Notes under the pieces: generated by a model
Told to the model about the DNA's origin: nothing
Seen by the model: the letters and a program-made list of their open reading frames with translations, nothing else
The model's database searches: none
Position numbers and translations under genes: made by a program
NCBI RefSeq assembly: GCF_019097595.1
Contig: NC_080734.1
Location: 6,046,892-6,110,891, forward strand
Reading direction: 5' to 3'
Length of the DNA: 64,000 nucleotides
Source: Hemibagrus wyckioides
Taxonomy: Eukaryota; Chordata; Actinopteri; Siluriformes; Bagridae
Part shown: positions 48,563 through 60,481 of the stretch, piece by piece
Layout: every line of letters begins with the position of its first letter
Position numbering within the stretch: position 1 is the stretch's first letter

Positions 48563-49160
48563 GATTGTTATATGGATATTAAATACATCTGCATTATTGT
48601 TTTTTTACTACTACTACTACTAATAATAATAAATTAGTTAAAATAATTAATATAGTTCTGAAAAATAGTTTTAAATATTTTAGCTCAGGTGCATATTTTC
48701 ACCATCAAAAGGTTTATTCATTGATGTCTACTTTGAACAGATAGAATTTGATGCATATAATAATAATAATAAAATTATTATTATTTTAAATAGTTTATTT
48801 ATTTATTTATTTACTTAATTACTTACCTGTTTTTAAGCCTTTCTTTGTTATCCTACCCATCACTGAAGGACATAATCACACCATTGTCACCACAGTAGCA
48901 CAGACTATAGACTGGAACTGAGTGTGACTTGTGTGTTTCAGTGATTCATCATTCTCACACTCACTAAAGCTTCTCTGTGTTCTCCACCTGGAGTCAAAGT
49001 ACCTTTTTAATCCCATAAAGCCATTTAGTGGGATGCTAATGTACATCATTTTAAATGTCCAGATAAAAAGCAGTTAAATGGTGAAGCAGAGTGTGGGGTG
49101 TGTTTTCATATAAAGGAGAAATTTATGAGAGAGAGAGAGAGAGAGAGATTGGTGTATTCT
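48563..49160. other. Non-coding stretch with (GA)n
   Basis: AT-rich to 48830, then ordinary sequence; (GA)n at 49127-49148. No gene recognised. Confidence 0.4.
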
Positions 49161-49495
49161 CAGAGCTCTGAGAGTGCTCTGGAGCAGCAAAAACAGAGAC
49201 GACTCATATTTCACTCTGCTTGAGACGGGACGACTGGCCCACAGCTATATCATTGCTGGATGCGTCAGAGAGGACGGAGACCGAGCCGAGCGTTAAAACC
49301 GATAGTCTGTCTAGCTGCTCCAGACCCCCAGTGTTTAAAAACTTCTCCCCGCATGCAGAGACTCGTCCATCAAACCAGATACTTCCACACAAGTCAACAA
49401 ACCTTTTTATAGGGAGTCATAAAACCAGTTGGAGAGTCTGTGTTACGACAAGAGTTAAGCGAGACACGTCAACACGTTTTTGGGTGTGAATTTTG
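49161..49495. other. CpG-richer block of unknown nature
   Basis: This interval has more CpG than its surroundings ('gagacgggacgactgg', 'gagaccgagccgagcg') and a + frame of 89 codons at 49220-49489 (MRRDDWPTAISLLDASERTE...) rich in S, T, R and P. No domain is recognised, and no clear splice acceptor/donor pair or upstream promoter is visible. It could be an unrecognised exon, a degraded mobile element or a regulatory element. Confidence 0.25.
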
Positions 49496-50048
49496 AAAAA
49501 AACAAAACAAAACAAAAAACCATAACACTAAATATAGACCATCACTATCAAAATCCAGAATAAACTCGCAACCTAAGTGCCTGTGGCTAATTGAATTGTA
49601 TTACCTAGTAAAAGAAGAGAGCAGACATAAAACATTGATATGGTGAGCTGGAGCAGAAAAAAGATGGTTCAATGAAAGTTAACAATATTAAATAAACACA
49701 ATTCATAGCAATATCTGCTACATCAGAATCGTCACGTTCACTTCTGGCCATGAAAAGATAAGTAGAAAAGTTTAGAAGTCTGTGGAATTGCTATAAGTTA
49801 CAATAAAATGTTTATCTACAGCATTATTCAATCTATTATCAATAACATTATTATTCTCAATAACATTACATCTACAAATACTGTATGTATGTTTGTTTGT
49901 CATGTAAAGATGAGACAATTTAAACAAATGTCCTTACAGTAAAATGTCGTCATATTTATTATTGCTTTTGTGTATAAATCCGTTTAGCGCCGCCCTTCTC
50001 TCTCTGACCCATTTATTATTATTTAAGTCCACTTCAGTTCCACAGCAT
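49496..50048. other. Unannotated non-coding stretch
   Basis: AT-rich; AAAAC repeats at 49497-49520. Nothing recognised. Confidence 0.4.
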
Positions 50049-50135
50049 CAGTTCACTCAACCCTGTTACCTGAACACATTAACCCTTATGAAATTATTTC
50101 ACAAGCCACATGTTTGACAGGAAGTTGCATCATCT
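50049..50135. repeat. Short dispersed repeat (family P), copy 2
   Basis: 'cactcaaccctgttacctg' and 'aacacattaacccttatg' match 36693-36730; the class is unknown. Confidence 0.45.
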
Positions 50136-50440
50136 TGCATTCTGAAGATCATGAGAAGAAGAAAATCAACTACTGTGAGGTTAAATTGGATAGTACAACC
50201 CGGTTAGCCGAATTAATATCAACTAAAGATTAAGTTAAATACTTAAAAGAACATCATTATCATTGTTAATTATTAGTTATTTATTCATTAATTTAAAAAA
50301 AATGTTAGAAAGTTCTTAATGTTCACATGCCATTAGTGTGAATGCTAGTTAACCCCATTTTGGGGTATTTAGTTAGCTAGATAATGAATCTTTTCCAGAA
50401 GCAGAAGCTTCCAGAGCGGTACTTTAGTGTATAATTTGTA
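50136..50440. other. Unannotated non-coding stretch
   Basis: No feature recognised. Confidence 0.4.
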
Positions 50441-50521
50441 CAATTTTCTGTATTTCTGTAAAGCTGCTTTGAGACAATGTCCATTGTTGAAAGCGCTATA
50501 CAAATAAATTGAATTGATTTA
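50441..50521 (+). repeat. LINE-type 3' tail (family T)
   Basis: 'tttctgtaaagctgctttg', 'agacaatgtccattgttg' and 'aaagcgctatacaaataaat' then 'tgaattga'. Only the last ~80 bp of the family is kept, consistent with 5' truncation during retrotransposition. Confidence 0.75.
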
Positions 50522-51057
50522 GGAAAAAGGTTAACTATTCAAACTTCCTCACCACTGGTTATGACTCACATTGTTGGATGATTTGACTATTTTTTATATT
50601 TTTGTATCACTCATCGTGTCTAGCTTGGAAAGTGTTAGAATAATCCCAGCGCTTGCAACAAGGCCAACATGTCTGCAGTTGTTTCCCGTCTACTTTTTGA
50701 TGTAGCCTCGTTTATGCTGAAGTGTGTAGAGATAAAATGAAGGTTGTCTGAAAATCAGGTGATGGCTGCGTGGGCTGTTGGAGGAAGATTAGCAAGCTTT
50801 ATCATGGTGATAAATGCGCACACACTTCCTCTGCGTCTCGGCTCACTCCCATTATTTCAGCTCCTGACCTTGCATCTCGTCAGCATCTTTACGCTCTCGA
50901 TGGTGAAATCAGATGCTGAAATGCATTGCTTCATACTAAAATGGATGAGAGGGAATAGCAGCTTGTACATTTTTAGTGTGTGTTGTAGAGTCTGTTGAGG
51001 ATGCTGCTAGTCCTGATTCAGAGTATCGAACAAATATGAAAAAGTCGTCTTTATATA
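50522..51057. other. Unannotated non-coding stretch
   Basis: No repeat recognised. An 84-codon + frame at 50744-50998 has no domain. Confidence 0.4.
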
Positions 51058-51448
51058 CACTACTGTTCAAAAGTTTGGGATCACTTGCATATTTCAGCTT
51101 GATTTCAGCTACGGAGGAAGACTCCATCAAGGCAATCCAGGGAGATGCTCCAGGAAGCATGGGGTGAAATCTCATCAGATTATCTTGAAAAATTGACCGC
51201 TAGAATGTCCAGGCTGTAATTGCTGCAAAAGGTGGTTTTTTTGATGAAGGCAAAGTTTGAAGAAAACATTCATTTCCATCAAAATCATTATTTCTACCAC
51301 TTACATGTTAGCATTTCCTGTTCTTTTGCTATATTTTCTATTCAGACTAATTTTGTGTCTATTCAGACTAATTTTCTATTCAGACTAATCGTGTTTCCTT
51401 GGAAAACAATACAATTTTTGAATGATCCCAAACTTTTGAGCGGTAGTG
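51058..51448 (+). mobile_element. Internally deleted Tc1-like element (family D)
   Basis: Inverted termini 'cactactgttcaaaagtttg' then 'ggatca' and, at the right, 'tgatcccaaacttttgagcg' then 'gtagtg', flanked by TA (51056-51057 and 51449-51450). The + strand keeps a C-terminal transposase scrap, including codons for VIAAKGGFFDE near 51213-51246, comparable with the VIAAKGG end of the family C transposase at 30247-30270. At 391 bp it is non-autonomous. The A/T-rich part at 51320-51400 contains three 'attcagactaatt' repeats. Confidence 0.9.
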
Positions 51449-51450
51449 TA

Positions 51451-51998
51451 TCTACAGTATATACTGTATATATCACAGAATACTAAAAATAAAATAAAAT
51501 GAAATGAAATTACATTAAAAAATATATTTAAAAAATATTTATTTAAAAATATAATATTTTACCCTTAATTTAATATTTAAATTAATTATTAATAATAATT
51601 AATCTGCAATTCGACACTAACTGCATCCGGTCCAATTAAATATCACTATAAAATCATGATAAACCTAAGGATTTGGTGAATAATATACTTTATAAAATGT
51701 TTTTTTTTTCCAAGTTCCAAATCATGGGATTCATGCCTAATTACCAGTGCAGACAATAATGATTTTTTAATTCACGAAATAGTTTTTTTAATCAGTTTAT
51801 AGTTACATTTTACTGTTGTGGAATGTCCTGCTCTCTCATACTGTGTGCTCCTAAAGCTATTAAGAACAAAAAGTCCCAGCTTATCATGGTTTACTCAGGA
51901 AAAACCCCACAAAGCATAAATCCCACTTTCCTGAAGACTTTTCTGTGGTGGAAAACTGAAAAGTCTTTCCCTAAATGATAAAAAATACCTTTGCAATT
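51451..51998. other. Very AT-rich stretch
   Basis: 'aaatatttatttaaaaat'-type sequence at 51480-51610. No gene recognised. Confidence 0.4.
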
Positions 51999-52379
51999 CC
52001 ATCCATCTGAAATCCATCCATCCATCCAAAATCCATCCATCCAGGCATTCATCCATCCAGTGCATCCATCCATTGCATCCATCCATCCATCCATCCAGGC
52101 ATTCATCCATCCAATGCATCCATCCATCCGAAATCCATCCATCCAGGCATTCATCCATCCAGTGCATCCATCCATTGCATCCATCCATTGCATCCATCCA
52201 TCCAGGCATTCATCCATCCAATGCATCCATCCATCCATCCGAAATCCATCCATCCAGGCATTCATCCATCCAGTGCATCCATCCATCCATCCATCCATCC
52301 AGGCATTCATCCATCCAATGCATCCATCCATCCATCCATCCATCCGAAATCCATCCATCCAGGCATCCATCCATCCATT
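51999..52379. repeat. (CCAT)n array with ~105-bp higher-order unit
   Basis: CCAT tetramers interrupted in a fixed order by AGGCATT, AGTGCAT or AATGCAT, and GAAAT. The GAAATCC marker recurs at about 52130, 52241 and 52346, with related marks at 52009 and 52028, giving a higher-order unit of about 102-111 bp. Long HPSIQ and WMDG repeat frames on the two strands (up to 169 codons on minus) are artefacts. Confidence 0.95.
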
Positions 52380-52559
52380 TAAACCAATCGAATAGATCAT
52401 TCATTACTCATTCAGTAGTAAACACTAATAAATGCTCTATTAACATTCACTGTTTGCTGTAAATAATTCTTTTTGAATTGATAGTCCAATCTGTTAGATA
52501 CAGAGCATTGATAATCTGAACACACACACACAGGGACTGGATTAATTGGCGCAATATAA
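52380..52559. other. Unannotated spacer
   Basis: No feature beyond a short CA run at 52521-52532. Confidence 0.4.
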
Positions 52560-52735
52560 AACACACACACGGTACGTGAAGAACACAAGAACATGATGTG
52601 AGCTCGATAAACACAAGACGGAGAATGCTGTAATACCTGTACTCATCATTAGACATCATTTAGACGTGACTCAGGTGCACATGATCTCCTGAGCCGCAGG
52701 GGCTGATGGGTAGCGTAGTCCTGACACAATAAGAA
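52560..52735 (-). mobile_element. LTR-like fragment
   Basis: 'acgtgactcaggtgcacatg', 'atctcctgagccgcaggggc' and 'tgatgggtagcgtagtcctg' then 'acaca' resemble the U3 side of fish LTR elements read on the minus strand. The end 'gtcctgacaca' is compatible with a TGT..ACA terminus, but the partner end was not found. Confidence 0.4.
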
Positions 52736-54080
52736 CAACCTTTTCTGTAGCCTCATTTTCATTCGTTGTTCCATATCAACTGCATGACGACTGAATACTC
52801 TATTTATTTCACTTCATGCACTTGTTTTTACTAAAACAGGCCAAACAGTAGCCTGTAAGAGGATCGGGTAAAAAATAAAATAACCCAAAATATGATATGC
52901 AATCTCTCTCTCTCTTTTTTTTATTTTCGGCTGTTCACTTTGTGTTTTGTTAATAAATGTAGCAGCTGCTACAGATGCAATAATGGAGAATCTCTTCCCT
53001 CTAGGACAAAGAAAAGTAATTTCTCTGCCTCTGTAGTGGCTGTGTTATAGCCTGGATTGGGAGCTGGAAGGGTAATGTAGTGTTTCTGTAGATTTCTGTG
53101 TATATCAGGCTTGTTTTCAGTGAATTTTGGTCATTTACATCTTTGTAAATCTTTCTTTTTTAAACAAAAATGTCGCATGTTGAATTCTAAAGGTAGCTTT
53201 TTGCTGTATATTTTGCACACAATATAAGATAAACAGGTGTATTTTTGGGGTCAATTTATCCAAAATTTTAGTCTGATTTTAAATGATTATCTGTTTATAT
53301 TATCCTGTAGACTGTGGTGTGTCAAATTCAATTCGAACCCCTCTGCCGTCACACCCGCCCTGATGTAAAATGGCAAATATTTAAGATTTTACCATTGTTG
53401 TTTACTATTCTGCATCCTGTATGTCAGAGGAACGTCAACACGATCGGGAAAGACTGATAATCACCCCGGGAGAAGAGACGAACCGGTGTCCACCATGTTT
53501 GTTTTGAACTAAAGTCACCTTTGGTTGTGAAGAATTCTGCAAGACTCCGGGTGCAGTCAGGTGTTTCAGAGGTGATAACATGTCTAACAGGAATAATCCA
53601 ACAGGCAAACAGCATCAGCAACAAAACAGCAAGGCAGAAAAAGGCACAGGAAGTGGGATCAGAATTCCTTTAACTGCAAATAATACACATTTATGCCACT
53701 AAAAGGTGCATTAGGCATGTTTTCTCAAAATTGGTGCAAAAAGTGTTTATTCTGGATGTATTGTTTGTTTTATTTTGAAGCGTGGAAAAAGAATTATTCA
53801 AGATTTGTTCAAAGAATGCTGTCTGAGACAGCTTCATCATTTAATTAAAACAAACAAACAAACAGAAAAATAGCTTTGGTGTGTAACTTACAATTACTTC
53901 ACAGTTCTGTTGGTTAAATACATATTTTTTAAAATAACATTCTACATTTTTTTTTTTAAATATTTAAAAAAAAATTACAATAAACAAACAAATAAATAAA
54001 TAAAACAAACAAAATGCTAAATAAATAAAAGATTTATTTAAAATAAACAAATTGTATTTAAAATAAATCAATAATATATT

Positions 54081-54111
<31 letters not shown>

Positions 54112-55205
54112 CTATTTTAAAAAATATTGCACCTTTAAAATTACAGCACTCCAATTTAAAGCCTTGCTGCATCCTTGCTGATGGAAATAACTGCTTCCAG
54201 AAACAAATGAATACCTTTCACATCCTGTGTCCTTTCCCCTTCAGTGAAATGCTTTTCCTACCCTTTCATTTTAGCATCCCTGGTGTTACATTCAGGACAA
54301 ATCATGCAGGAGGAGGACTGATATCTGACCAATGATCCAGGACACAAAACGTGTCATTACATTTTATCATATCATATTTTCAACATCAGTCTGTGTATAA
54401 ATTAAAATTGTATACATCAGCCATTACTTTTGCTTCACTGTTTGTTTCTCCTTCACTTTTCTTTCAGATTCCTTTTTTTTACCCCCCAAGCCTAGACCTC
54501 AGCTGACTTTATTTCATTCCCAGAGATGACAGAAAGCATAGAGTTTCTTCTTACTGAGTGTAATGATGTTATTCAGCAGCCTGATATAAGAAGGAAAAAA
54601 AAACACCACCACTTTCCTTCTTTTATTTGTCAGAACTCTACCTTGCTTTCATTAAGCAGTGAATAAGTTAAACATTCCACTTTAATCTGTTGAATTTCCC
54701 CAATAACTGGAGTAATTTCACTATAGAAGAAACTCCTGAAACAACCATCCAAACTCAAATAAGTCTCTGTGCCGAGTTTCTGTTGCATTTTCTTGTTATG
54801 TATGTAAGAGAGCGTGGAACCTGGGAAGTGCTTGAGGCATGTTTTTTCTTCCTACACTATTTTTCATTTAACAGAATAACCTAATGCATGAATAAAAATG
54901 CCATGATTCTTGTATGGCTTCAGGAGCCTACATATATGAAGACGTTCATTTTATTGAAACGTGCTGAACCGTCATTCCATCATGTGAGTAATGCGTGTGA
55001 TAGAATGAAAAAAAAAAAACCTCAACCCTGATAAGATTATTGTTTTCCAATCATTGTACATTTATTGATATAGAAATTGGATTTAAAAAAAAAAAAAGAT
55101 GGGATGAGAAGCAATTTTTTCTTCTAAGATTTCAGTTTGTATATCCACCTTTTTCAAGAACCAGCTCAAAAGGTCAAGCTTTTTTTTTTCTTTTTTTTTT
55201 TAAAG
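52736..55205. other. Unannotated non-coding stretch
   Basis: About 2.5 kb with no recognised gene. AT simple repeats ((AAAT)n-like) at 53980-54115, CT and T runs at 52902-52925, and A runs at 55009-55018 and 55085-55096. A 66-codon minus frame at 53424-53624 has no domain. Confidence 0.4.
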
Positions 55206-55270
<65 letters not shown>

Positions 55271-55279
55271 TTATTGTCC

Positions 55280-55311
<32 letters not shown>

Positions 55312-55313
55312 TT
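55206..55313. repeat. (AAT)n and (TTTA)n microsatellites
   Basis: About 21 AAT units (55206-55271) then nine TTTA units (55281-55313). Poly-N and poly-I frames here are artefacts. Confidence 0.96.
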
Positions 55314-57734
55314 ACCAAACAACTCATCACTACAAAGCACAAAGTAGCAAGTGGAAACAAATGAGCTTGGTTAAACCCTAAACCTAGTTCTGAAATAAAC
55401 CAGCATGAATACAGTAAACAGTAATGCTCATTACACTTTTAACCAAAGCAGCATAAACAACACAACAAATTTAACGTTTGAAGAAAAATTCTTTGTTTTA
55501 CGGGACACATTTGTTTTTCAAGCCGAGAAGACGGTGCTACTATAAAATTATGTTAAAATTACTGCTATTAGCAGAAAATTATGCACAAAGCAGTGGACCT
55601 CAGCAAACCATCAGAGCACTGCAATTAGGATTAAATGGGAAAATTGGCAATGTGCCTCTTTGGTGCTGCCATACAGCATGGTGTGAATGTTAATTTTAAG
55701 CTCTGAGTATTATTTAGCTGTGAGCATTCTTTAGAATGTATATATATATACTCTAAAGAATAAACCAGTTGGAAACAGCTATAAACCATTCTGGGAATAT
55801 GTTGTGTGCATCAGCAGATCAACCTCAAATAGCTGCTCTCACTTTTATAAAGTTTGTCACAGAAATTCTGGCATGTATTCAATTATTTAAAGCATTTAAG
55901 AGGATGAATACTCCAATGTCACTCTATTCAATGTCCAATATCCAAAAATGTTAAAGAGGACATAGTCATGAATAGACTGACAGGATGATGAGCTTTTTTG
56001 CTGATCAGGCCAGAATCATGCTAAACCCTAATATCAACATAATTTGGTCCTGCGACAGAAATTTATCACATGGGCCTCAATACAGAGCTGCTTAAGTGGC
56101 ATGATGGATATTTTTTTATATGGTGTTGCTATGAATTAAGTTGAATATATAGAATATTGAACTTTTTTAAAAACTTGGAAATGTATTGAATTGTGGCTAC
56201 AGGGAGCCAAAAGAAAGTGATGACAGATACAGTAATATTACAGTACACTTTTTTTCTTGAAATGATGTATAAAGACATCCAGAAGTCACAAGAGCAGCCT
56301 GTGTTACCTTAAGTGAATTCTCAAAGCAGATAAACATCAGTTTGCTGATCTCAAGGATTTCCAAGCAATAGACAAGCAATAACCTTCCAGCTTTAAAAAC
56401 ATCCTCTCTGTTTATCCCTTGAAATAAAATGATGATTCTAGGAATAATATCCAGAAAGAATTACCTGGATGCCATTTAACCCTGTTTACCAGTACACTGG
56501 TGTGGAAAACGACTTATCGGACATTTTCATTCAGTATAAACAAATTTAATATTTTATCTCCACAAGTCTGATATAAAATGAGTCAGGACTCTGTAGGCTT
56601 TCAGTGTAAGATGTGTGGTTTTTTCTTTGTTGGATAACCTTACACAGAATATTTTAGTGGTTGAAGATAAACACCTTCACATTTTAGATGATTATGAAGA
56701 AGCACTTGGGGCATCTCATGGAGTAGAAATGGGTTTGATATCAACATTTACTTTAAAGATAGAAAAATATTTTAAACTTTAAATATATTGCCCCTAGTAG
56801 GCTAGGTATGTAACAATACAAATTATTAAAACCCTGACTTTCATATGAGCTTTATATTAACCACTGTGGAATGTGACATGACAAAGACATTTAATGCTGA
56901 ACATCGGCAACCAAAAAAGATGGGAACACGTCTGTATTTACTAGCATTATACTAAACCAGCGCCTATAATTAATTTTTATTAAACTTAGTTTCAAAGTTA
57001 TTTTTTAGAGACCAGGTCTCAAATGTCCTAAATGTCTCACAGAGAATTTTTAGATCTTTGCCAAGACTCTAATACCCTTGTCAATCAGGCTCAGTACCCT
57101 TCGAGTACATTGTTACAAGAGAAAATTCAGTAGGAAATGTCGTGACACGGATATAAGCTTCAGACCAATAAACGATCCAATTATTGAACCCAGACCTTAA
57201 AGCAGCAACACATTTCCTTCACCTTACACAATCCTGTTCCAGCCGTGGTAAAATGGGTTAGACATGCTGTATAGTTATCGCTTTTTCAGCTGTGCTCCTT
57301 GCATGTCTCAGTTGTAGGGTCAGACCCAGTTGAGAGGAAACAGATGAGACAAACTCATTTCATCTCTTCAGCTCTGCTGGATGGACTTTAACAGAGACAG
57401 CTGTGAGCGTGTCGCTTCACTCCACAAACCCAATTTGTTCTCTAACACTCAGGCACTTTTTTTTTTTTTTTGCTCCTTTAAAATGTTTTCTCTTGACTCA
57501 GCCTTTCAGATGGTGCTATTTTGCTGTAGATTTCTCTAAGAGTCAATGAAATCAGTCCTAAACAGACCTCAGTGTTGCTTATAAGTAGCTACTCAAGGGC
57601 TGGTTTAGGGCTGATGAACTAATCGTGTATCTCATCAGATGTGTGCAATTGTTTGTCCATTTTGTTTATGTCATGGCTCAGATGAGCTAAAGCAACTTAC
57701 AGCGATATTATGGGAGTCTCATTTAAGTTTAGTT
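55314..57734. other. Unannotated non-coding stretch
   Basis: About 2.4 kb without recognised gene or mobile element, apart from the palindrome at 55727-55760 and a T run at 57459-57471. Confidence 0.4.
55727..55760. repeat. 34-bp near-palindrome
   Basis: 'ttctttaga' at 55727-55735 and its inverse 'tctaaagaa' at 55752-55760 flank an alternating TA core, so the whole can extrude as a cruciform. Confidence 0.85.
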
Positions 57735-57964
57735 GTCTTTATTTGTCACATATACATTACTGCACAGTGAAATTCTTTCTTCGCACATCCTTGGGGGTTG
57801 GGGTCAGAGCGCAGGGTCAGCCATGATACAGCGCACCAGGGCAGGATGGGTTGATGGCCTTGCTCAAGGGCCAAATGGTGGCAGCTTGGCAGTGCTGAGG
57901 GCTTGAACCCTGATCTTTCTGTCAATTACCCAGAGCCTTAACCACTTGAGCTACCACTACACCA
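57735..57964 (-). mobile_element. tRNA-derived SINE with conserved tail, minus strand
   Basis: Same family and orientation as 30625-30857: 'tttgtcacatatacattact', 'gcacagtgaaattctttctt', 'gggtcagagcgcagggtcag', 'ccttgctcaagggcc' and 'accacttgagctaccac'. On the minus strand the tRNA-like head is 'gtggtagctcaagtgg'. Confidence 0.85.
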
Positions 57965-58900
57965 CTTTGAAAGTGTACAGTGCAAAAATAAACATCATCA
58001 TTCCCCAAATATGACTATTATTAGACTTACAATTCCCAATTTATTCCCAAAATGCATATTACCAAAGTTAGTTATTATGGCAAGCAACAAAAACCCAGAG
58101 CAATATACAACATAATCTCACACATTAGAACAAATTCCCCTAAAAAACCAATCTGAAACGCTTCAATTGTTATGGTTCAAAGTCCAAATAAAATTGAACT
58201 ATTAGACCTGCTTTAGACATTATGCCACCTACTAAAATAAAATTTACTGATGCTATTTTATACAGAATGTAAAGCCAAAGAACACAATGCTTCATTATGA
58301 AGTGCTAGCATTTACTCAGGTTGGTATCCTTGAGGTTTAACACTTCCTCATTGAATTTAAGCTCTGTTTAACTCTGTGGATTTAAAGTGGAATTTATAAG
58401 GTGCTGGAAATCTCACAGTGAGTGAAGAGGAGATTGCAGTTTCAGTTAGACATCATTTAAAAATATAGAATATTTATAAATATATATATTGCATTATTGC
58501 TGCTGATACTACCCTGGGCCATGGTACAACTCTGTCCCTTTCTAGATTGGGCCAAAAAGTAAATACAACATTTTATTTGATCACATATTGTAGTAGCAGA
58601 CATTGAAATTTTATATTTAAGATCTTACACAATTGGAGTGCAATTTGTTTTATAAAAGAAAACTGTAATGCGAAATAAATAATCTGTCAGGTTCAATTTT
58701 GTCCTTCGTCTATCTTTCTCTGTGCAACAGAGCAAGATGAATGACCACTGAGCTGACCCGCATTAACGCTAATGTAAAGTTAACTTACATAGGACACAGT
58801 TTGGCTCTCCACACAAAAAGTAATGTGAAGAGAATAAATTCAGGGATATCAGTTGGGATAACATGGATGGCAACAGAAACACTGTGACAAAATACTATGT
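57965..58900. other. Unannotated non-coding stretch
   Basis: No feature recognised. Confidence 0.4.
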
Positions 58901-59060
58901 GGGATGTGGTAGCTTAGTGCCTAAGGTGCTGGACTACCGATTGTGAGTTTGAATTGAAGGTTCTCCGAGCTGCCACTGCTGGGCCCTTGAGCAAGGTTCT
59001 TAACCCTTAATTGTAAATCTGTGCCTAAAAACACAATAGACAATAAAATTATTAGTCTCA
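58901..59060 (+). mobile_element. tRNA-derived SINE
   Basis: Starts 'gggatgtggtagcttagtgc', B-box-like 'gagtttgaattg', body 'gctgccactgctgggccctt' and 'gagcaaggttcttaaccctt', and a tail of 'ataaaattattag'. It has diverged from the copy at 8018-8226 in the tail. Confidence 0.82.
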
Positions 59061-59439
59061 TATAAGTCTCTAATTGTAGATCTTCTATTTAAACAAGATA
59101 GAGGCAGACAAACCAAAAAGGCAAGCCAGTACTCCAAGACGTCATGGAAGCAAACAGTCAGGATATCAACAAACAGACTAGATTAAGCCATGACAAAGGT
59201 GATAGCAAAAGAAAACAGAATTGAACCCAGATAAACAATGCACTAGAGAATACAGCTTTGGTACCATCTTTGTGTAAACCAGGGGCAAGACGTAAACTCA
59301 AGATTGAAACATGGTAGGAATTCACCAATAACATGGAGGTTTTTCTGGGATTTGTTTAATATCAGAACTTGTCTGACTAATTCAACACCACATTTTACTC
59401 ACGGCATTAGCATGTGGCTGATCTACCAGGCTTAGCTTT
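59061..59439. other. Unannotated non-coding stretch
   Basis: No feature recognised. Confidence 0.4.
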
Positions 59440-59995
59440 GCAGATCCTCTTGAACCAATGCCTTGGACAATTTAGACTGCTTCTGCCTTACAGATTTTCT
59501 GATAGACATGTACAGTGTAGAGAATCTAGTGATGAGATAAGACCTGCCTGATCTATCCAGATGCTCTACCCCTGTTTTCAGTGCTTTCAGACTGCTTGCT
59601 GTCAGCTTTCAGCAGGAATGAATTAGTGCTAAGTCTGTAATGAACTTACACTGAATGAAACTACACTGAATCTTCCTCAAGAGCTCTTGGTTGCACAATT
59701 CTTTGTGACAATAAACTGTTGCAGACATTATCAACATTTTCATTATTTACTGTTTGGGGTCACCCAAATGGATGGGTTCCCTTCTGAGCCTGGTTCCTCT
59801 GAAGGTTTCTTCCTCATATTATCTCAGGGAGTTTTTCCTCACCAATGTCACCTCAGGCTTGCTGATTAGGGATAAATGTTAGGGATAAATAGTAACTTAA
59901 ATATAAACTTTATAATATTTTTTTTATGTTTCTGTACTTTTGTACAGCTGATTTGAGCTGTGCATTGTTAAATTGAAACTGAATTGAATACCGAC
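59440..59995 (+). repeat. Longest copy of LINE-type 3' unit (family T)
   Basis: Ordered phrases: 'gcagatcctcttgaaccaat', 'gcttgctgtcagctttcagc', 'taagtctgtaatgaactt', 'ggttgcacaattctttgtga', 'cacccaaatggatgggttcc', 'tcatctcaggg'-like text, then 'ctgatttgagctgtgcattg' and a TTGAAA/TTGAAT tail. Parts of it match 3086-3245, 9740-9911, 16040-16195, 23590-23690 and 50441-50521. No coding capacity is visible; it is the untranslated end of a retroelement or a derived SINE. Confidence 0.75.
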
Positions 59996-60049
59996 CATGG
60001 CTGGCTCCTTGGAAGACAGCTGTGTTATGAGCTGTTTAATTTTATCCAC

Positions 60050-60440
60050 TGTCTGCTGCTGTCCTTAAGCCATGCTTTCAGGGTCACATGCTGTTCTCTG
60101 GCCTCCTTTGATGTCATATGTTGAGAAACAGAGTGCCAAAATGGTTGCAAGGTTGGGCGACCTCCCCTCTAATCGACGACACCACTGTAGGCCAGGCTTA
60201 CCCATGAGGAGGGATATCAACTGAACAATCTTCTTGTCATTGATATGGCACTGTGAAAAGAAATAAAACAAGCACTGCAGGAGGAAACCTCGGTATTCCT
60301 TTGGATCTCTGTGGTATTTCTCGAACTTAACAGGATAGCACTGGCCTGGTTTGATGCTTGACTATGACAGAGATGGAGGATAGCTGCTGAATCAACATAG
60401 GCAACATAGTTCATTTAATGTGATGTGGATGGTGTCACAC
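60050..60440 (-). pseudogene. Degenerate Ty3/gypsy-like gag relic
   Basis: On the minus strand, starting after the LTR at 60482-60767, shifting frames show a gag-like segment with 'KYHRDPKEYRGFLLQC' (about 60325-60278) followed after a frameshift by 'KKIVQLISLLMGKPGLQW' (about 60240-60187). This corresponds to the capsid region of Ty3/gypsy elements common in fish, judged by motif memory. Stops and at least one frameshift make it non-functional, and no protease, reverse transcriptase or integrase follows. Its position downstream of the LTR on the same strand supports the assignment. Confidence 0.65.
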
Positions 60441-60481
60441 TGTTGTTGTTGTTCCCCAAGGACTCAACCACCTGATGTAGC

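Noticed and set aside
51891..52462. HPSIQ/WMDG-repeat frames up to 169 codons on both strands
   Set aside because: Products of the CCAT array; any frame of a stop-free tetramer repeat stays open.
55040..55381. 113-codon frame with poly-asparagine
   Set aside because: Translation of the AAT microsatellite with unrelated flanks.
60217..60414. 65-codon minus-strand frame as an independent gene
   Set aside because: It lies out of frame over the gag relic.
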